NCBI RefSeq assembly: GCF_004137355.1
Contig: NZ_SDVB01000253.1
Span: 496,001-560,000, forward strand
Source of the DNA: Ciceribacter ferrooxidans
GTDB lineage: Bacteria > Pseudomonadota > Alphaproteobacteria > Rhizobiales > Rhizobiaceae
Direction of reading: 5' to 3'
Length of the DNA: 64,000 nucleotides
Shown: piece by piece, positions 1-8,107 of the stretch
How positions within the stretch are numbered: the first letter of the stretch is position 1
Layout of the letters: each line of letters starts with the position of its first letter
Notes under the pieces: model-generated
Databases searched by the model: none
Told to the model about the DNA's origin: nothing
The model's input: the letters and a program-made list of their open reading frames with translations, nothing else
Program-made: the position numbers and the translations under genes

Positions 1-284
1 AAGAAGTATCGGGGGACTTCGACCGGCACGGGTTCGAGCCGCCGTCCCTTGAGCGCGACGGGCGCTTCAGTTCCCGACGGTTCCGCAAACAGCCGGTCCA
101 GCCCGTAGCGCCGTGCCAGCGACCTCAGATGGTGCATGTCGTTCGCCAGCAGGAAGGTTGCGACGATGGCCGAGAGAGTGACGACGACGAGGACACCGAA
201 GAGGAGATGGCTGCTCCTCTTGGGCCGTGCAGGCTTTACGCCGACCTTTTTCCGGCTTGTGCGTCGTCTGATGCGGTGCGGCAT
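1..284 (-). CDS. partial membrane-anchored protein, function unknown
   Basis: The reading frame stays open from an ATG at 284 to the window edge, so only about 94 N-terminal residues are seen. The protein starts with a very basic cytoplasmic stretch (about residues 1-28, rich in Arg and Lys). One hydrophobic transmembrane segment follows at about residues 30-50 (core FGVLVVVTLSAIVATFLL), then a polar region that should be periplasmic. This is a single-pass type II layout. I do not recognise the family, and the functional domain probably lies outside the window. It is transcribed away from the SH3 gene at 504. Confidence 0.55.
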   Translation of the reverse strand, partial: MPHRIRRRTSRKKVGVKPARPKRSSHLLFGVLVVVTLSAIVATFLLANDMHHLRSLARRYGLDRLFAEPSGTEAPVALKGRRLEPVPVEVPRYF

Positions 285-503
285 GCGGGTCTTCTGATTT
301 CGGTACCGGCCGTTTATGGCACGGAAACGGGCGCTTGGCCTATATCTCTCCTGCAGCCGAGCGTTGAGTGTCGACGGTGGTCACCTGTCCTCCCGGGAAC
401 GGCCAAGATTGGGCCGATCCGTCCTTCGTCGATATCCGGCGTTGACCACCTGGGAGGTCGTCCATAGGCAACCGGGATTGCAACCTCAAGAAGGATTGTC
501 TCG

Positions 504-1202
504 ATGCCGATGTCGCGCCTCCTGCCGGCTACCGCCGGTCTTCTTTGTCTCGCCATGTGCGGTTCCGTTGCCGCTTCCGACCTGTGGAGCGTGACCTCTC
601 CGAAAGGGGCCTGCCACATCTCGTTCGGTCAGGATCCGGTGGCGGAAGGCATCTTTGCCGTCACGCAGCACGATTTTGCCTGTCCGGAGAACCTCAAGGC
701 GATCTCCGGTTATTCGATGAACAATGGCGACGGCACCATCATCTTCTATTCCACTGCGTCCGGCCTTGAACAGGTTGCGCGTGCCGACAAGGAAGAGCCC
801 GGTATCTATGTCGGCATGACGCTGGACGGGGAAACCCTGCAGGTCGTGCACGCCGACGCGGCCGAACCGCAACCGCCGCTGAAACCGGAGCCCGCTGCCG
901 GCGGTGCCGGGTGCCTCCCCTATGCGGATGGTGGTTGCGCCCAGCCGAGCGACATCGGGGCGCCCGATGTCGCGGCCGGCATCACCTCGATCCATATGGT
1001 GACGCGGATGAATGTCCGCGCCATGCCGGGCACCGAGGGCGCTGTCCTCGGGCGCGTCGAGGCAGGACAATGCCTCGATATCGTCGGCTGCGTTGAGCAG
1101 AACGGCACGACCGTCTGGTGCGAGGTCCGGATGAGGACCTATCGGGGCTGGGTTCTGAAGCAGAACGACCGCAAGGTCTATGCGCGCAACGCCTGCGGCT
1201 GA
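504..1202 (+). CDS. secreted SH3-domain protein
   Basis: The 232-residue protein has an N-terminal signal peptide (about residues 1-24, ending near SVAAS), so it is probably periplasmic. The middle is a beta-rich region of unknown type. After a Pro/Ala-rich linker comes a C-terminal bacterial SH3-like domain (about residues 160-228) with the typical MNVRAMPGT..LGRVEAGQ pattern and a GW..(K/Q) ending. Four or more cysteines in this part could form disulfides. SH3b domains usually bind cell-wall peptides or other periplasmic partners; the partner here is unknown. It converges on the DUF475 gene, with a hairpin terminator between them. Confidence 0.75.
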   Translation: MPMSRLLPATAGLLCLAMCGSVAASDLWSVTSPKGACHISFGQDPVAEGIFAVTQHDFACPENLKAISGYSMNNGDGTIIFYSTASGLEQVARADKEEPGIYVGMTLDGETLQVVHADAAEPQPPLKPEPAAGGAGCLPYADGGCAQPSDIGAPDVAAGITSIHMVTRMNVRAMPGTEGAVLGRVEAGQCLDIVGCVEQNGTTVWCEVRMRTYRGWVLKQNDRKVYARNACG

Positions 1203-1227
1203 GCGTGGCCTGATTGGAAATCGGCGA

Positions 1228-1258
1228 CAGGACGGCCGCTTCGCGCGCGGCCGTCCTG
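1228..1258. terminator. perfect 12-bp stem terminator between convergent genes
   Basis: CAGGACGGCCGC pairs perfectly with GCGGCCGTCCTG around a 7-nt loop. It lies between the stops of the SH3 gene (1202) and the DUF475 gene (1270). No long T-run follows on either side, but the placement fits a bidirectional terminator. Confidence 0.7.
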
Positions 1259-1269
1259 CAATCTCCGGC

Positions 1270-2355
1270 TCAGATGTTTTCCACGACCGCCTCGCGCTCG
1301 CGGAGGTGCTCCATCCGGTTGTAACGGATGGACGACCAGAGCGAGATGCCGATGAGACCCGCACCGCCGAGCCCGGTGATCACTTCCGGGATGTGCAGCA
1401 TCGTCTGGCAATACATGATCACCGAGAGGATCAGGATTGCATAGAACGCGCCGTGCTCCAGGTAGCGGTATTCGGCGAGCGTTCCTTTTTCGACCAGCAT
1501 GATGGTCATCGAGCGGACATACATCGCGCCGATGCCGAGGCCGATCGCGATGACGAAGAGGTTTTGCGAGAGCGCGAAGGCACCGATGACGCCGTCGAAC
1601 GAGAAGCTCGCATCCAGCACTTCCAGATAGATGAACGCGCCGAGGCCGCCCTTCGCCGCCTCCGTCATCGTCCGTTGCGAGGCGTCGAGAAGGCCGCCGA
1701 CCACCTCGACGGCGAGGAAGGTGACGAGGCCGTAGATCGCCGAGTAGACGAAGGTCACTGCCTCCGCACCTTCGAGCAGATAGGAGAAGAGCAGGATCAT
1801 CAGGAGCACAAGGCCGATCTCGATGCCCTTGATCGTCGCCGAGCGCGCCATATGCTTCTCGACGACGTCGATCCAGTGCACGTCCTTCTCGTGGTCGAAG
1901 AAGTAGGTGAGGCCGACCATCATCAGGAAGGTGCCACCGAAGGCGGCGATCGGCAGATGCGCGTCGTTCATGATGCGCGCATATTCGGCCGGCTCCCGCG
2001 CGGCGAGCAGGAAGGCCTCGATCGGCCCGAGATCGGCGGCGATCACCACGATCGCCAGCGGGAAGACGATGCGCATGCCGAAGACGGCGATCACGATGCC
2101 CCAGGTCAGGAAGCGATGCTGCCAGGCAGGCGTCATGTCCTTGAGCTTGTTGGCATTGACGATCGCGTTGTCGAAGGAGAGCGAGATTTCGAGTACCGCG
2201 AGAACGGCACAGATGAAGAAGACTGTTGCCATTCCGCCGATCGTGCCGGAGGACTGCCAACCGAGCCAGCCGCCGAGCAAGAGCCCGGCGGCCGTTGCGA
2301 CGAAGGCCCACTTGAAGTAGTCGAGCATTCCTTTTTGAGAGGGGGTCGCGTTCAC
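1270..2355 (-). CDS. DUF475/TerC-like integral membrane protein
   Basis: Polytopic membrane protein of about 361 residues with at least eight hydrophobic segments. It carries acidic patches of the TerC/DUF475 type: LEISLSFDNAIVNAN in the N-terminal half and a matching VLDASFSFDGVIGAF repeat in the second half. Such paired SxDNA/SFDG motifs sit in opposed membrane helices. Members of the wider TerC family are linked to metal-ion (Mn2+) export or tellurite resistance; substrate is not shown here. I chose the GTG at 2355 because GGGAGG lies at good distance upstream; an ATG at 2406 adds 17 residues without a good ribosome site. The last chromosomal gene before attL. Confidence 0.8.
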   Translation of the reverse strand: MNATPSQKGMLDYFKWAFVATAAGLLLGGWLGWQSSGTIGGMATVFFICAVLAVLEISLSFDNAIVNANKLKDMTPAWQHRFLTWGIVIAVFGMRIVFPLAIVVIAADLGPIEAFLLAAREPAEYARIMNDAHLPIAAFGGTFLMMVGLTYFFDHEKDVHWIDVVEKHMARSATIKGIEIGLVLLMILLFSYLLEGAEAVTFVYSAIYGLVTFLAVEVVGGLLDASQRTMTEAAKGGLGAFIYLEVLDASFSFDGVIGAFALSQNLFVIAIGLGIGAMYVRSMTIMLVEKGTLAEYRYLEHGAFYAILILSVIMYCQTMLHIPEVITGLGGAGLIGISLWSSIRYNRMEHLREREAVVENI

Positions 2356-2436
2356 AGGTTCGCCCTCCCGGAGTGAATATCGAATATGAATTGCCGAAGG
2401 CAGCATGCACTGGCGAAGCAGGCATGCGGGTGAGGC

Positions 2437-2759
2437 ATGGTCAAAATAGACATGATTTTTGAATCCGCCGGCTCATCTTGCTGGCGGTACCGACATCACG
2501 AGAGCGCCGTAAACTCTCGCCAGAGGGGCCCGGCACCAGAGGTTCGGTCGCGGCGGCCGGCAAACCGGGGCCGCGGGACCACGCTGTTTTTCCCTGAACG
2601 TCCGAAGATCGTCAAGAGGCGACGCAGCTTCAGCGCAGTCACACCAAATGTAGGTGCTGTCGCAGCGCCCGCCAATGGCGCAAGAGCATTGAGCCTGCGG
2701 CATTTTCGGCATGCCCGCGGAAACGCGGCCGATGCAAGGCAATGTTGAGATCGAAACAA
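2437..2759. other. non-coding chromosomal stretch left of attL
   Basis: About 320 bp between the DUF475 gene and the left attachment core. The only open frames here are short, overlap one another on both strands, and show no ribosome sites or recognisable protein. I see no RNA gene or repeat in it. Confidence 0.5.
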
Positions 2760-2813
2760 GGAAAACTGGTGCTGCTAGAGAGATTTGAACTCTCGGCCTC
2801 TCCCTTACCAAGG
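2760..2813. repeat. attL: 54-bp core, tRNA-Thr 3' fragment
   Basis: Identical over 54 bp to 56243-56296. It contains the CCA end, acceptor 3' strand, T arm, variable region and anticodon stem-loop up to the 5' side of the anticodon arm, then diverges. It is therefore a tRNA remnant and not a working tRNA. Being the displaced original 3' end, it marks the left junction. Confidence 0.93.
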
Positions 2814-2890
2814 CTAGGCACCAGCTTTCGCAACGCTATGAATTACATATATTTCCAGCGTCAGAATTGGTGGCGTGCACGTGTTTTGCA

Positions 2891-3280
2891 CTATTCTCCA
2901 AGTCTGCGCTTTGTCTCCTTATCGATCTGCGGATAGTCCTTGAAAAGGTCGATACCCTTCTCCGGATCATAGCCAAGATCCTTTTGAGCCTGTTTAAAGG
3001 CCCGCTCTTTAATCTCGTCCTGCCCAAGCTTGTAGAAACTCAGCATCAGGCCGGCGTCCAACTTGATACCATGGTGATTGAGGGCAGCGCCAAAGGCTTC
3101 CGCAAACTCCTTGGGCTTGAACCAGTTTTTCTCTCCGAGCTGCAATACCCAGTCCCAGAGCGGACCGTCACCACGCTTCTCGGCGTAGTTTCCGTATATC
3201 TCGTAGCTGTAGCCCGCGTGGTGAACCATCCTGTTTTCATAGACCGTCCACTCGCTGTTCTTAAATACAACCTTCGTCAT
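2891..3280 (-). CDS. unknown phage protein downstream of integrase
   Basis: A 129-residue soluble protein, acidic/basic mixed, rich in Tyr, Trp and Lys in its first half (pattern VYENRMVHHAGYSYEIY). The start ATG overlaps the integrase stop by four bases (ATGA), so translation is coupled. No known domain recognised. It is the last gene of the leftward operon, directly inside attL, a place where phages often carry accessory genes. Function not assigned. Confidence 0.7.
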   Translation of the reverse strand: MTKVVFKNSEWTVYENRMVHHAGYSYEIYGNYAEKRGDGPLWDWVLQLGEKNWFKPKEFAEAFGAALNHHGIKLDAGLMLSFYKLGQDEIKERAFKQAQKDLGYDPEKGIDLFKDYPQIDKETKRRLGE

Positions 3281-4428
3281 GCGTACTTTGCTCCGTTTTC
3301 CTTCTTCCCCCACTTCACCAGCCGCCTGGACCAGTAGGTCGGGTCTTGCCACCATTCGAGCGCGCGCCATGCCGACGGTACCGGCAGGGTGTTGATCGCC
3401 TCGATCAGCGGCTTCTGCGGCACGTGCGTGTAGTGGCGGCTCATGTCGTCCGCGGCGTGGCCGAGGATCTGGTCTTTGACGTGCGGATGGACGCCGGCGA
3501 CGACCAGTTCCGTCGAGACCGTGTGGCGGGCCGTGTAGGGCGAGACGTCGGTGATGACGATACCCTGCTTTTTCAGGCGCTCGCGCGCTCCCCTGATTGC
3601 CGAGGAGAGCTGGCCACCGAATTCCTCTGTCGGCGGATACGGGTCGCCCTTGTGGGTGCGAAAGAGGATGCCGCCGCGCTTCACCAGGCTGTCGAACAGC
3701 GGTACGAGGAACTCGTGCAGGGGCACGCCGCGAGGCTCCCCCGTCTTGCTGTTCTTCAGGGTGATCCACCGCCCTTCAATGTCGACATCCTCGGCCTCGA
3801 GGGTGAAGAGCTCGATCGGGCGCATGCCGGTATAGAAGAGGGCGGTCATCAATTGAGCCGGAGCCGGGGACATGGCCCCGACGAACAGTGCGGCGCGATC
3901 GTAGGCGACGGGTCGTGTGCCCGCGCGCTCGCGCTTGAGGATGGCGACGTTGGTACCCTTCGGCTTGCGCGGCCGGCGCCACTGCCGGGGCTCTGCCCAC
4001 TGGTTGGTCACCGCATAGGACCAGACCGCAATGAACGGCGTGTAGCATTGGCGGTTGCGCGTCTCGGCCGAGGCGGTTGGAAAGAGAATGCGGGCGGCGT
4101 TGTCGAGATCGGCCTGGCCGAGATCCTTGAGAAGCTTCCCTCGGAAGTGCGCGGCGATCCCGGAAACCTTCCCGGATCGCGAAACCTTGATCAGGAAGCG
4201 GGGCGACCCGCCGGCGTCCAGATAGGCGTTGGCTGCCTCTTCGAAGGTTACGAGGGCTTTCTTGCCGTGGATGCTCTCTTCGAGCATTCTGGCTTCGGCC
4301 TTGATGCGGATTTCCTCTGCGACTTTCTGGTCGCGTGTGCCAGTAGATTCGAAAAGGCTTTGTCCGCGGACCGTGCCGCGGATGTACCAGTAGTCCGATC
4401 CTTTTCGGCGGGTGAGCTTGAGGGGCAT
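3277..4428 (-). CDS. tyrosine-type phage integrase
   Basis: Site-specific recombinase of 383 residues that should carry out integration and excision at the tRNA-Thr site. The N-terminal arm-binding region comes first (1-60), then a core-binding SAM-like domain (about 60-160) and the catalytic domain (about 170-345). Visible active-site residues are Arg203 (TGMRPIE), a beta-hairpin lysine near 225-228, Arg301 in SPYTARH, His324 in the ILGH box and the nucleophile Tyr333 in RHYTH. The first position of the usual H-x-x-R box is Tyr298 instead of His, a substitution also found in active relatives. It lies next to attL, as expected for an integrase. The xis-like gene overlaps its 5' end. Confidence 0.93.
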   Translation of the reverse strand: MPLKLTRRKGSDYWYIRGTVRGQSLFESTGTRDQKVAEEIRIKAEARMLEESIHGKKALVTFEEAANAYLDAGGSPRFLIKVSRSGKVSGIAAHFRGKLLKDLGQADLDNAARILFPTASAETRNRQCYTPFIAVWSYAVTNQWAEPRQWRRPRKPKGTNVAILKRERAGTRPVAYDRAALFVGAMSPAPAQLMTALFYTGMRPIELFTLEAEDVDIEGRWITLKNSKTGEPRGVPLHEFLVPLFDSLVKRGGILFRTHKGDPYPPTEEFGGQLSSAIRGARERLKKQGIVITDVSPYTARHTVSTELVVAGVHPHVKDQILGHAADDMSRHYTHVPQKPLIEAINTLPVPSAWRALEWWQDPTYWSRRLVKWGKKENGAKYA

Positions 4429-4607
4429 CTCAACACGTTCCAGATTGCGAGTATGTCGCTATCGCTGAAGAGCAGATCGCGGCCGACGATGCTACACAAA
4501 CCTTCGCGGCGCGCAACCTTGGCGATGGCCTTCGTCGAGGCCCTCAGCTGGTCCGCCGCTTCCGCGAGGGTGTGAACATTCCCGATCGGTCCGGTTGACG
4601 CAGTCAT
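4248..4607 (-). CDS. excisionase-like small HTH protein
   Basis: A 119-residue protein whose first 60 residues look like a MerR/AlpA-type helix-turn-helix (TLAEAADQLRASTKAIAKVARREG...). That is a common fold for phage excisionases, which bend DNA at att sites and steer the integrase to excision. The basic Ser/Arg/Lys-rich tail has no domain. Its last 181 bp overlap the integrase gene in another frame, so the two products share coding DNA. Whether the tail is really used or the gene is effectively the N-terminal HTH is open. Coupled by ATGA to the zinc-protein gene before it. Confidence 0.6.
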   Translation of the reverse strand: MTASTGPIGNVHTLAEAADQLRASTKAIAKVARREGLCSIVGRDLLFSDSDILAIWNVLRCPSSSPAEKDRTTGTSAARSADKAFSNLLAHATRKSQRKSASRPKPECSKRASTARKPS

Positions 4608-4837
4608 CGGCCCCCTCCCTGCACCTCGATATTCAGGAGATGGGCGGCGAGGACGGCGCCGGCCGGGCAGGGTGTGGCCGCGATGATCCGGCCGTTCGAT
4701 GTCTCGAAGACGGCGGAGCAGACGAAGGTCACGCGGGCATGCCGGCTCGCGATATCGATATCCATCTCAACCTCCACGCCGCCGCAGCACGGGCAGCGGC
4801 CGAGGTCGCGAAGCTTGGCGACATAAGCGTCAGTCAC
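4604..4837 (-). CDS. small zinc-ribbon-like protein
   Basis: 77 residues from a GTG at 4837. A CPCC motif near residue 15 and a second pair of cysteines (one in FVCSAVF, one in TPCPAG) could bind one zinc ion. The rest is hydrophobic/alpha. Its end overlaps the xis-like start by four bases. Unknown early phage protein; a zinc knuckle suggests nucleic-acid or protein contact, without more proof. Confidence 0.55.
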   Translation of the reverse strand: MTDAYVAKLRDLGRCPCCGGVEVEMDIDIASRHARVTFVCSAVFETSNGRIIAATPCPAGAVLAAHLLNIEVQGGGR

Positions 4838-4943
4838 GGTCGAGGCCCTCCGATTTGCGGGAACCGGCGCGCTGGCGGACGACCAGCGCGATCCCTCCGG
4901 CAATGGTGACGATGAAGACGACGGCGAGGAGCGGGGAGGTCAT
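4830..4943 (-). CDS. 37-residue single-TM peptide
   Basis: Small gene with ATG at 4943 and TGA at 4830-4832. The product has one strong membrane segment right at the N-terminus (LLAVVFIVTIAGGIALVV), followed by a basic/polar tail. Its start overlaps the upstream stop by ATGA and its end overlaps the following GTG start. This is the same coupling seen through the whole operon and is the main reason to call it real. Function unknown; small phage membrane peptides can act in exclusion or regulation. Confidence 0.5.
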   Translation of the reverse strand: MTSPLLAVVFIVTIAGGIALVVRQRAGSRKSEGLDRD

Positions 4944-5491
4944 AGCTTTCGCCCGGTCGCTGTGAAGACTTCGTCAATGTCTTCGATCGCCAAGTACCCG
5001 ACACTACTGGCCTTTGCATGCAGCGCCGCCTGCAGGCGCTCGTTTTCGGCGGCGAGGTCGGAAGTCATTGTTGCTAACGAAACGACTTCGAAACGGCCAT
5101 CGCTGAACTCGTACTCAGGACGAACCCAATAGGCGCCGTCTTGTAGCGATCGATAGATGGTTACCTTTTCGTTGTCCAAGTCGCCATCGACTTGCAGGCG
5201 ACCACGGGCGATGACCTCGTACGTCGTGCCACGCTTCTTGTGCCGCACAACCTCCCGTTCCCCCACCGGCATGGCCGCAAGGGCGGTGGCGAGGGCAGTA
5301 CGGATTGTTTCGTCGGGGATGCCAGGGCGCGAACGAGAGAGAACGCTATCGGCGCGGTCAACCATCTCATCAGTCACCATCTGACACGGGACAGCAGAAA
5401 GCGCTGCGACGAGGATGCGCTCCACCTGCATCTTGTTCAGACCCAACGCCGCCTTCCAGCCTGCATCGATCATTTCTAATGTCGGTCTCAT
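4940..5491 (-). CDS. DUF1653-like domain protein
   Basis: 183 residues from the ATG at 5491 (overlapping the upstream stop). The middle (about residues 78-140) resembles the small DUF1653 fold: a VVRHKKRGTTYEVIARG strand pair, then VTIYRSLQDGAYWVRP and a phenylalanine-rich end. The N-terminal 60 residues form helices (MQVERILVAAL..) and the C-terminal part is a short coiled coil (LAAENERLQAAL). The function of DUF1653 is not known. Early leftward operon. Confidence 0.6.
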   Translation of the reverse strand: MRPTLEMIDAGWKAALGLNKMQVERILVAALSAVPCQMVTDEMVDRADSVLSRSRPGIPDETIRTALATALAAMPVGEREVVRHKKRGTTYEVIARGRLQVDGDLDNEKVTIYRSLQDGAYWVRPEYEFSDGRFEVVSLATMTSDLAAENERLQAALHAKASSVGYLAIEDIDEVFTATGRKL

Positions 5492-5967
5492 GGTGTCACC
5501 TTTCGCAGGTTCTTCTCGCTGTCGACGAAGGCGCGGGCGGCGCGGAGGTGACCGACCGTGACGACCGGCTTCCATGTTTCTTCACCCGGGAAGCCGGTAG
5601 CATTGAACAAGAACGGATGATCGTCAGGGATGCGCAAGAACCCGTCCGGCAAACCGTCTGCCGTCGTAACCGATGCGAACGGCTCCATCAGCTTCACTGC
5701 TTCGGCGAGACGGGCTTCAGCGGCGATGGCGCGGGCGTGGAGGGCTAGCTTCTCGTCTGGACCTGCCTTGGTGGGGCGCTGGCCAAACTTACCTTTGCCC
5801 GTCTCGCTGGCGATATCCGCCATCCTGAGATCGGCGTAGAGGCGCATGGCGGTAGCGATATGCAGCGTATCCCGATGCCCGCTCGGCGCGATCTTCAGCG
5901 CGGAGAGGATGAGGTGATCGGCGACAAGCAGCCTGAGCTGATCGAGAGCGTATCTGAGGTTTCTCAT
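5488..5967 (-). CDS. unknown early phage protein
   Basis: 159-residue, mostly helical, soluble protein without a family I recognise. It ends in EKNLRKVTP. The neighbouring upstream gene ends in almost the same residues (EKNLRKVAP), and the DNA around both stops is near-identical for about 30 bp. This points to a local duplication of a gene end. Start and stop overlap the adjacent genes by four bases. Confidence 0.6.
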   Translation of the reverse strand: MRNLRYALDQLRLLVADHLILSALKIAPSGHRDTLHIATAMRLYADLRMADIASETGKGKFGQRPTKAGPDEKLALHARAIAAEARLAEAVKLMEPFASVTTADGLPDGFLRIPDDHPFLFNATGFPGEETWKPVVTVGHLRAARAFVDSEKNLRKVTP

Positions 5968-6539
5968 GGCGCCACCTTCCGCAGGTTCTTCTCGCTGTAG
6001 ATATGGCAGAAGGAGCCGCCGCCTTCGGCCTGGTGCTCGACGACGAATCGGATTGCGCCGTTCTTCATGGCGAAGACGGCGCGGACCTCGCCTCTGGCCG
6101 TGTAATCGCCGGTGTGCTTCTCGACCTGCTCGCAGATGGAGAATGTGGGCGGGATGCCATCATGCATGGCGGTCAGCATCTCGTCGAAGGCCTGCTGCCT
6201 GCCGCGCTCGAAGGCGCGATCGGTTTCCAGCCGGAGGCGCCGTGTCGTGTAGCGCGGCTTTTCCTCGTCTCCGAACCAGGCGACGAGGGCGGCAGTGAGC
6301 GCCTCGGAAATAACCCGGCGCGCGATCTCTGCGACCATTCTGGCATGCCCAAGGCGATAGTCCGGATCGGACCGCTTCCAGACAGTATGACATCCCGGCT
6401 CTCTTCTCTGATCGAGAATGTAGAATGCCGTGCCGTCGTAGAAGCCCTGAAGCGCCCACTCGGCCGCCTCCCTTGCGGTGGCAAAGGCCACGACCATCTC
6501 GTCGGTGCCTTCGAACTGCACGTTCGTTGCATTCGTCAT
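5964..6539 (-). CDS. unknown early phage protein
   Basis: 191-residue soluble protein. The first half contains FATAREAAEWALQGFYDGTAFYIL, the second a beta-rich region (RAVFAMKNGAIRFVVEH). No domain recognised. The ATG at 6539 follows a GCGGAG ribosome site. It shares its C-terminal residues with the next gene downstream (5488). Confidence 0.6.
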   Translation of the reverse strand: MTNATNVQFEGTDEMVVAFATAREAAEWALQGFYDGTAFYILDQRREPGCHTVWKRSDPDYRLGHARMVAEIARRVISEALTAALVAWFGDEEKPRYTTRRLRLETDRAFERGRQQAFDEMLTAMHDGIPPTFSICEQVEKHTGDYTARGEVRAVFAMKNGAIRFVVEHQAEGGGSFCHIYSEKNLRKVAP

Positions 6540-6548
6540 CTCCGCCGC

Positions 6549-6977
6549 CTACCGTTCATCGCCAGACCCGCGGAGCGCGTCGCGCTGCGACCGGTCGTGC
6601 AGTTTCCTGAGGTTGGTGAGCGCGACTGCGGAGAGGTTTATGCCGAGTTCGTTGCAGGCGGCCGAGAGATACCAGAGGACATCGCCGACCTCCTTGATCA
6701 GCAGTTCCCGGCGTTCCGGTTCGAGATGGACGCGATCGGCGAAGGCCATAAGCCCGTCGTCGCGCATCGCCTTGCCGACGTGCTCGGCGAATTCGCCGGC
6801 CTCGCCGTTCATCTTCAGCGCGACATAGGCGAGGCCGAGCGGCGTTCCCCGGCCGGGATAGATGGCGCTTTTCGTGGCGATCCACTGGTAAAGATCGAGA
6901 ACGTTATCGGTAAGATCAACGGCTTCATCGAAGACGCTCACGTCTCCGCTGTCGATCTGATTGATGCTCCTGGTCAT
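6549..6977 (-). CDS. MazG-like NTP pyrophosphohydrolase
   Basis: 142 residues with an all-alpha MazG fold. The metal-binding pattern E-x-x-E (NGEAGEFAEH) is followed about 40 residues later by E-x-x-D (KEVGDVLWYLSA), as in MazG and related dUTPase-like enzymes. These hydrolyse (d)NTPs to monophosphates; in phages they may clean or shift the nucleotide pool or lower the alarmone response. It is placed between dnaN and unknown genes in the leftward early operon, so nucleotide metabolism during replication is likely. ATG 6977 was preferred over the adjacent GTG because of ribosome-site spacing. Confidence 0.8.
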   Translation of the reverse strand: MTRSINQIDSGDVSVFDEAVDLTDNVLDLYQWIATKSAIYPGRGTPLGLAYVALKMNGEAGEFAEHVGKAMRDDGLMAFADRVHLEPERRELLIKEVGDVLWYLSAACNELGINLSAVALTNLRKLHDRSQRDALRGSGDER

Positions 6978-6988
6978 CACTCTCTCCC

Positions 6989-8107
6989 TCAGGTCCGCAT
7001 CGGCATCAGCACGATGAGGTTTTCAACATGGTCGCCGTCGGCGCGCAGCACGGCCGGGCTGCCGGCGTCGGTCATCGACATGGTCACCGTGCCGTCGGGC
7101 AGGTGGGTGAGTGCGTCGAGCACGTACTTGCCGTTGAAGCCGATCATGATTTCGGCCTGGCCTTCGTGCGGCAGGCTCTCTTCCGAGCTGCCGGCGTCCG
7201 GATTGGCCATGGAAAGCGTCAGTTGCCCGCCCGCGAAGGAAAACTTGATCGCCCGGCCGCGATCGGTCGCGACCGTGCCGACGCGGTCGACGGCGGCGCG
7301 CAGCTGCGGCCCCTCGATCTCGACCAGCACCGGCCCCTCGGCCGGGATCACCCGCCGGTATTCGGGATAGGTCCCGTCGATCAGCTTCGAGGTGACGGTG
7401 ACGCCGGGAAGCTCGAAGCGGATATTCTCCTCCGAGCCGGAGACGGAAACGACCGCCTCCTTGCCGGCGCCGGCGATGATCTTCGAAAGGAGGGAAACGG
7501 TCTTGCGCGGGATGATGACGCCGGCAAGCTCGCCATCCGCGCCCTCGGCCGTGACGAAGCGCTTGGCGAGCCGGTGGCCGTCGGTCGCGACCAGCATCAC
7601 TCCGGCCTCGGTGGCATGGAAGAAGATGCCGTTCAGATAATAGCGCGTCTCCTCGGTGGAGATCGCGAAGGCGACGGCGCCGATCGCCTCCAGCAGCGCC
7701 CTGGCCGGGATGTCGCGCCGCCAGGCGATGTTGCCGGCGGGCAGCGTCGGGAAATCGCCCTCCGGCAGGACCTGGAGCGAGAAGATCGAGCGGCCGGCCC
7801 GCAGCTTCACGGCGCCCATGGCAGGGTCTGCCGCGGTGATTGCGGCATCCGCGCCGTCCGGCAGCTTGCGGGCGATCTCGCGCAGCAGGTGCGCCTGCAC
7901 AGTGAACGGGCGGAAATCCGCCGCGAGCTCGGCCGGGAAGGCGAGCGAGGCCTCGATATCCATGTCGGTCATCCTGAGGATCGGCTTTCCATCGCCGCCG
8001 CGCTCGAACAGCACGTTCTGCAGGATCGGGATGGTGCTGCGGCGCTCGACGATATCGGCGACGAAGGCGAGGGCACTGGTGAGCGCGGTCTTGCTGACGG
8101 TCAGCAT
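6989..8107 (-). CDS. dnaN: phage-encoded DNA polymerase III beta subunit (sliding clamp)
   Basis: 372 residues from ATG 8107, the usual length of bacterial DnaN. All three clamp domains are visible. Typical stretches include the start MLTVSKTALTSALAFV, RRSTIPILQNVL, LNGIFFHA, LVATDGHRLAKR, LIDGTYPEYRRVIP and the conserved end LIVLMPMR. The clamp rings DNA and tethers the replicative polymerase. A chromosomal copy must exist elsewhere, so this is an extra prophage copy. It could replace the host clamp or recruit host polymerase or repair factors to phage DNA. It sits among ssb, MazG and ASCH genes. The end MPMR rather than the usual MPMRV/L may affect partner binding; not tested. Confidence 0.93.
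   Translation of the reverse strand: MLTVSKTALTSALAFVADIVERRSTIPILQNVLFERGGDGKPILRMTDMDIEASLAFPAELAADFRPFTVQAHLLREIARKLPDGADAAITAADPAMGAVKLRAGRSIFSLQVLPEGDFPTLPAGNIAWRRDIPARALLEAIGAVAFAISTEETRYYLNGIFFHATEAGVMLVATDGHRLAKRFVTAEGADGELAGVIIPRKTVSLLSKIIAGAGKEAVVSVSGSEENIRFELPGVTVTSKLIDGTYPEYRRVIPAEGPVLVEIEGPQLRAAVDRVGTVATDRGRAIKFSFAGGQLTLSMANPDAGSSEESLPHEGQAEIMIGFNGKYVLDALTHLPDGTVTMSMTDAGSPAVLRADGDHVENLIVLMPMRT

Noticed and set aside
2767-2825. A tRNA gene at the left junction
   Set aside because: Only the 3' half through the anticodon arm matches; the 5' acceptor and D arm are missing after 2813. It is the attL remnant.
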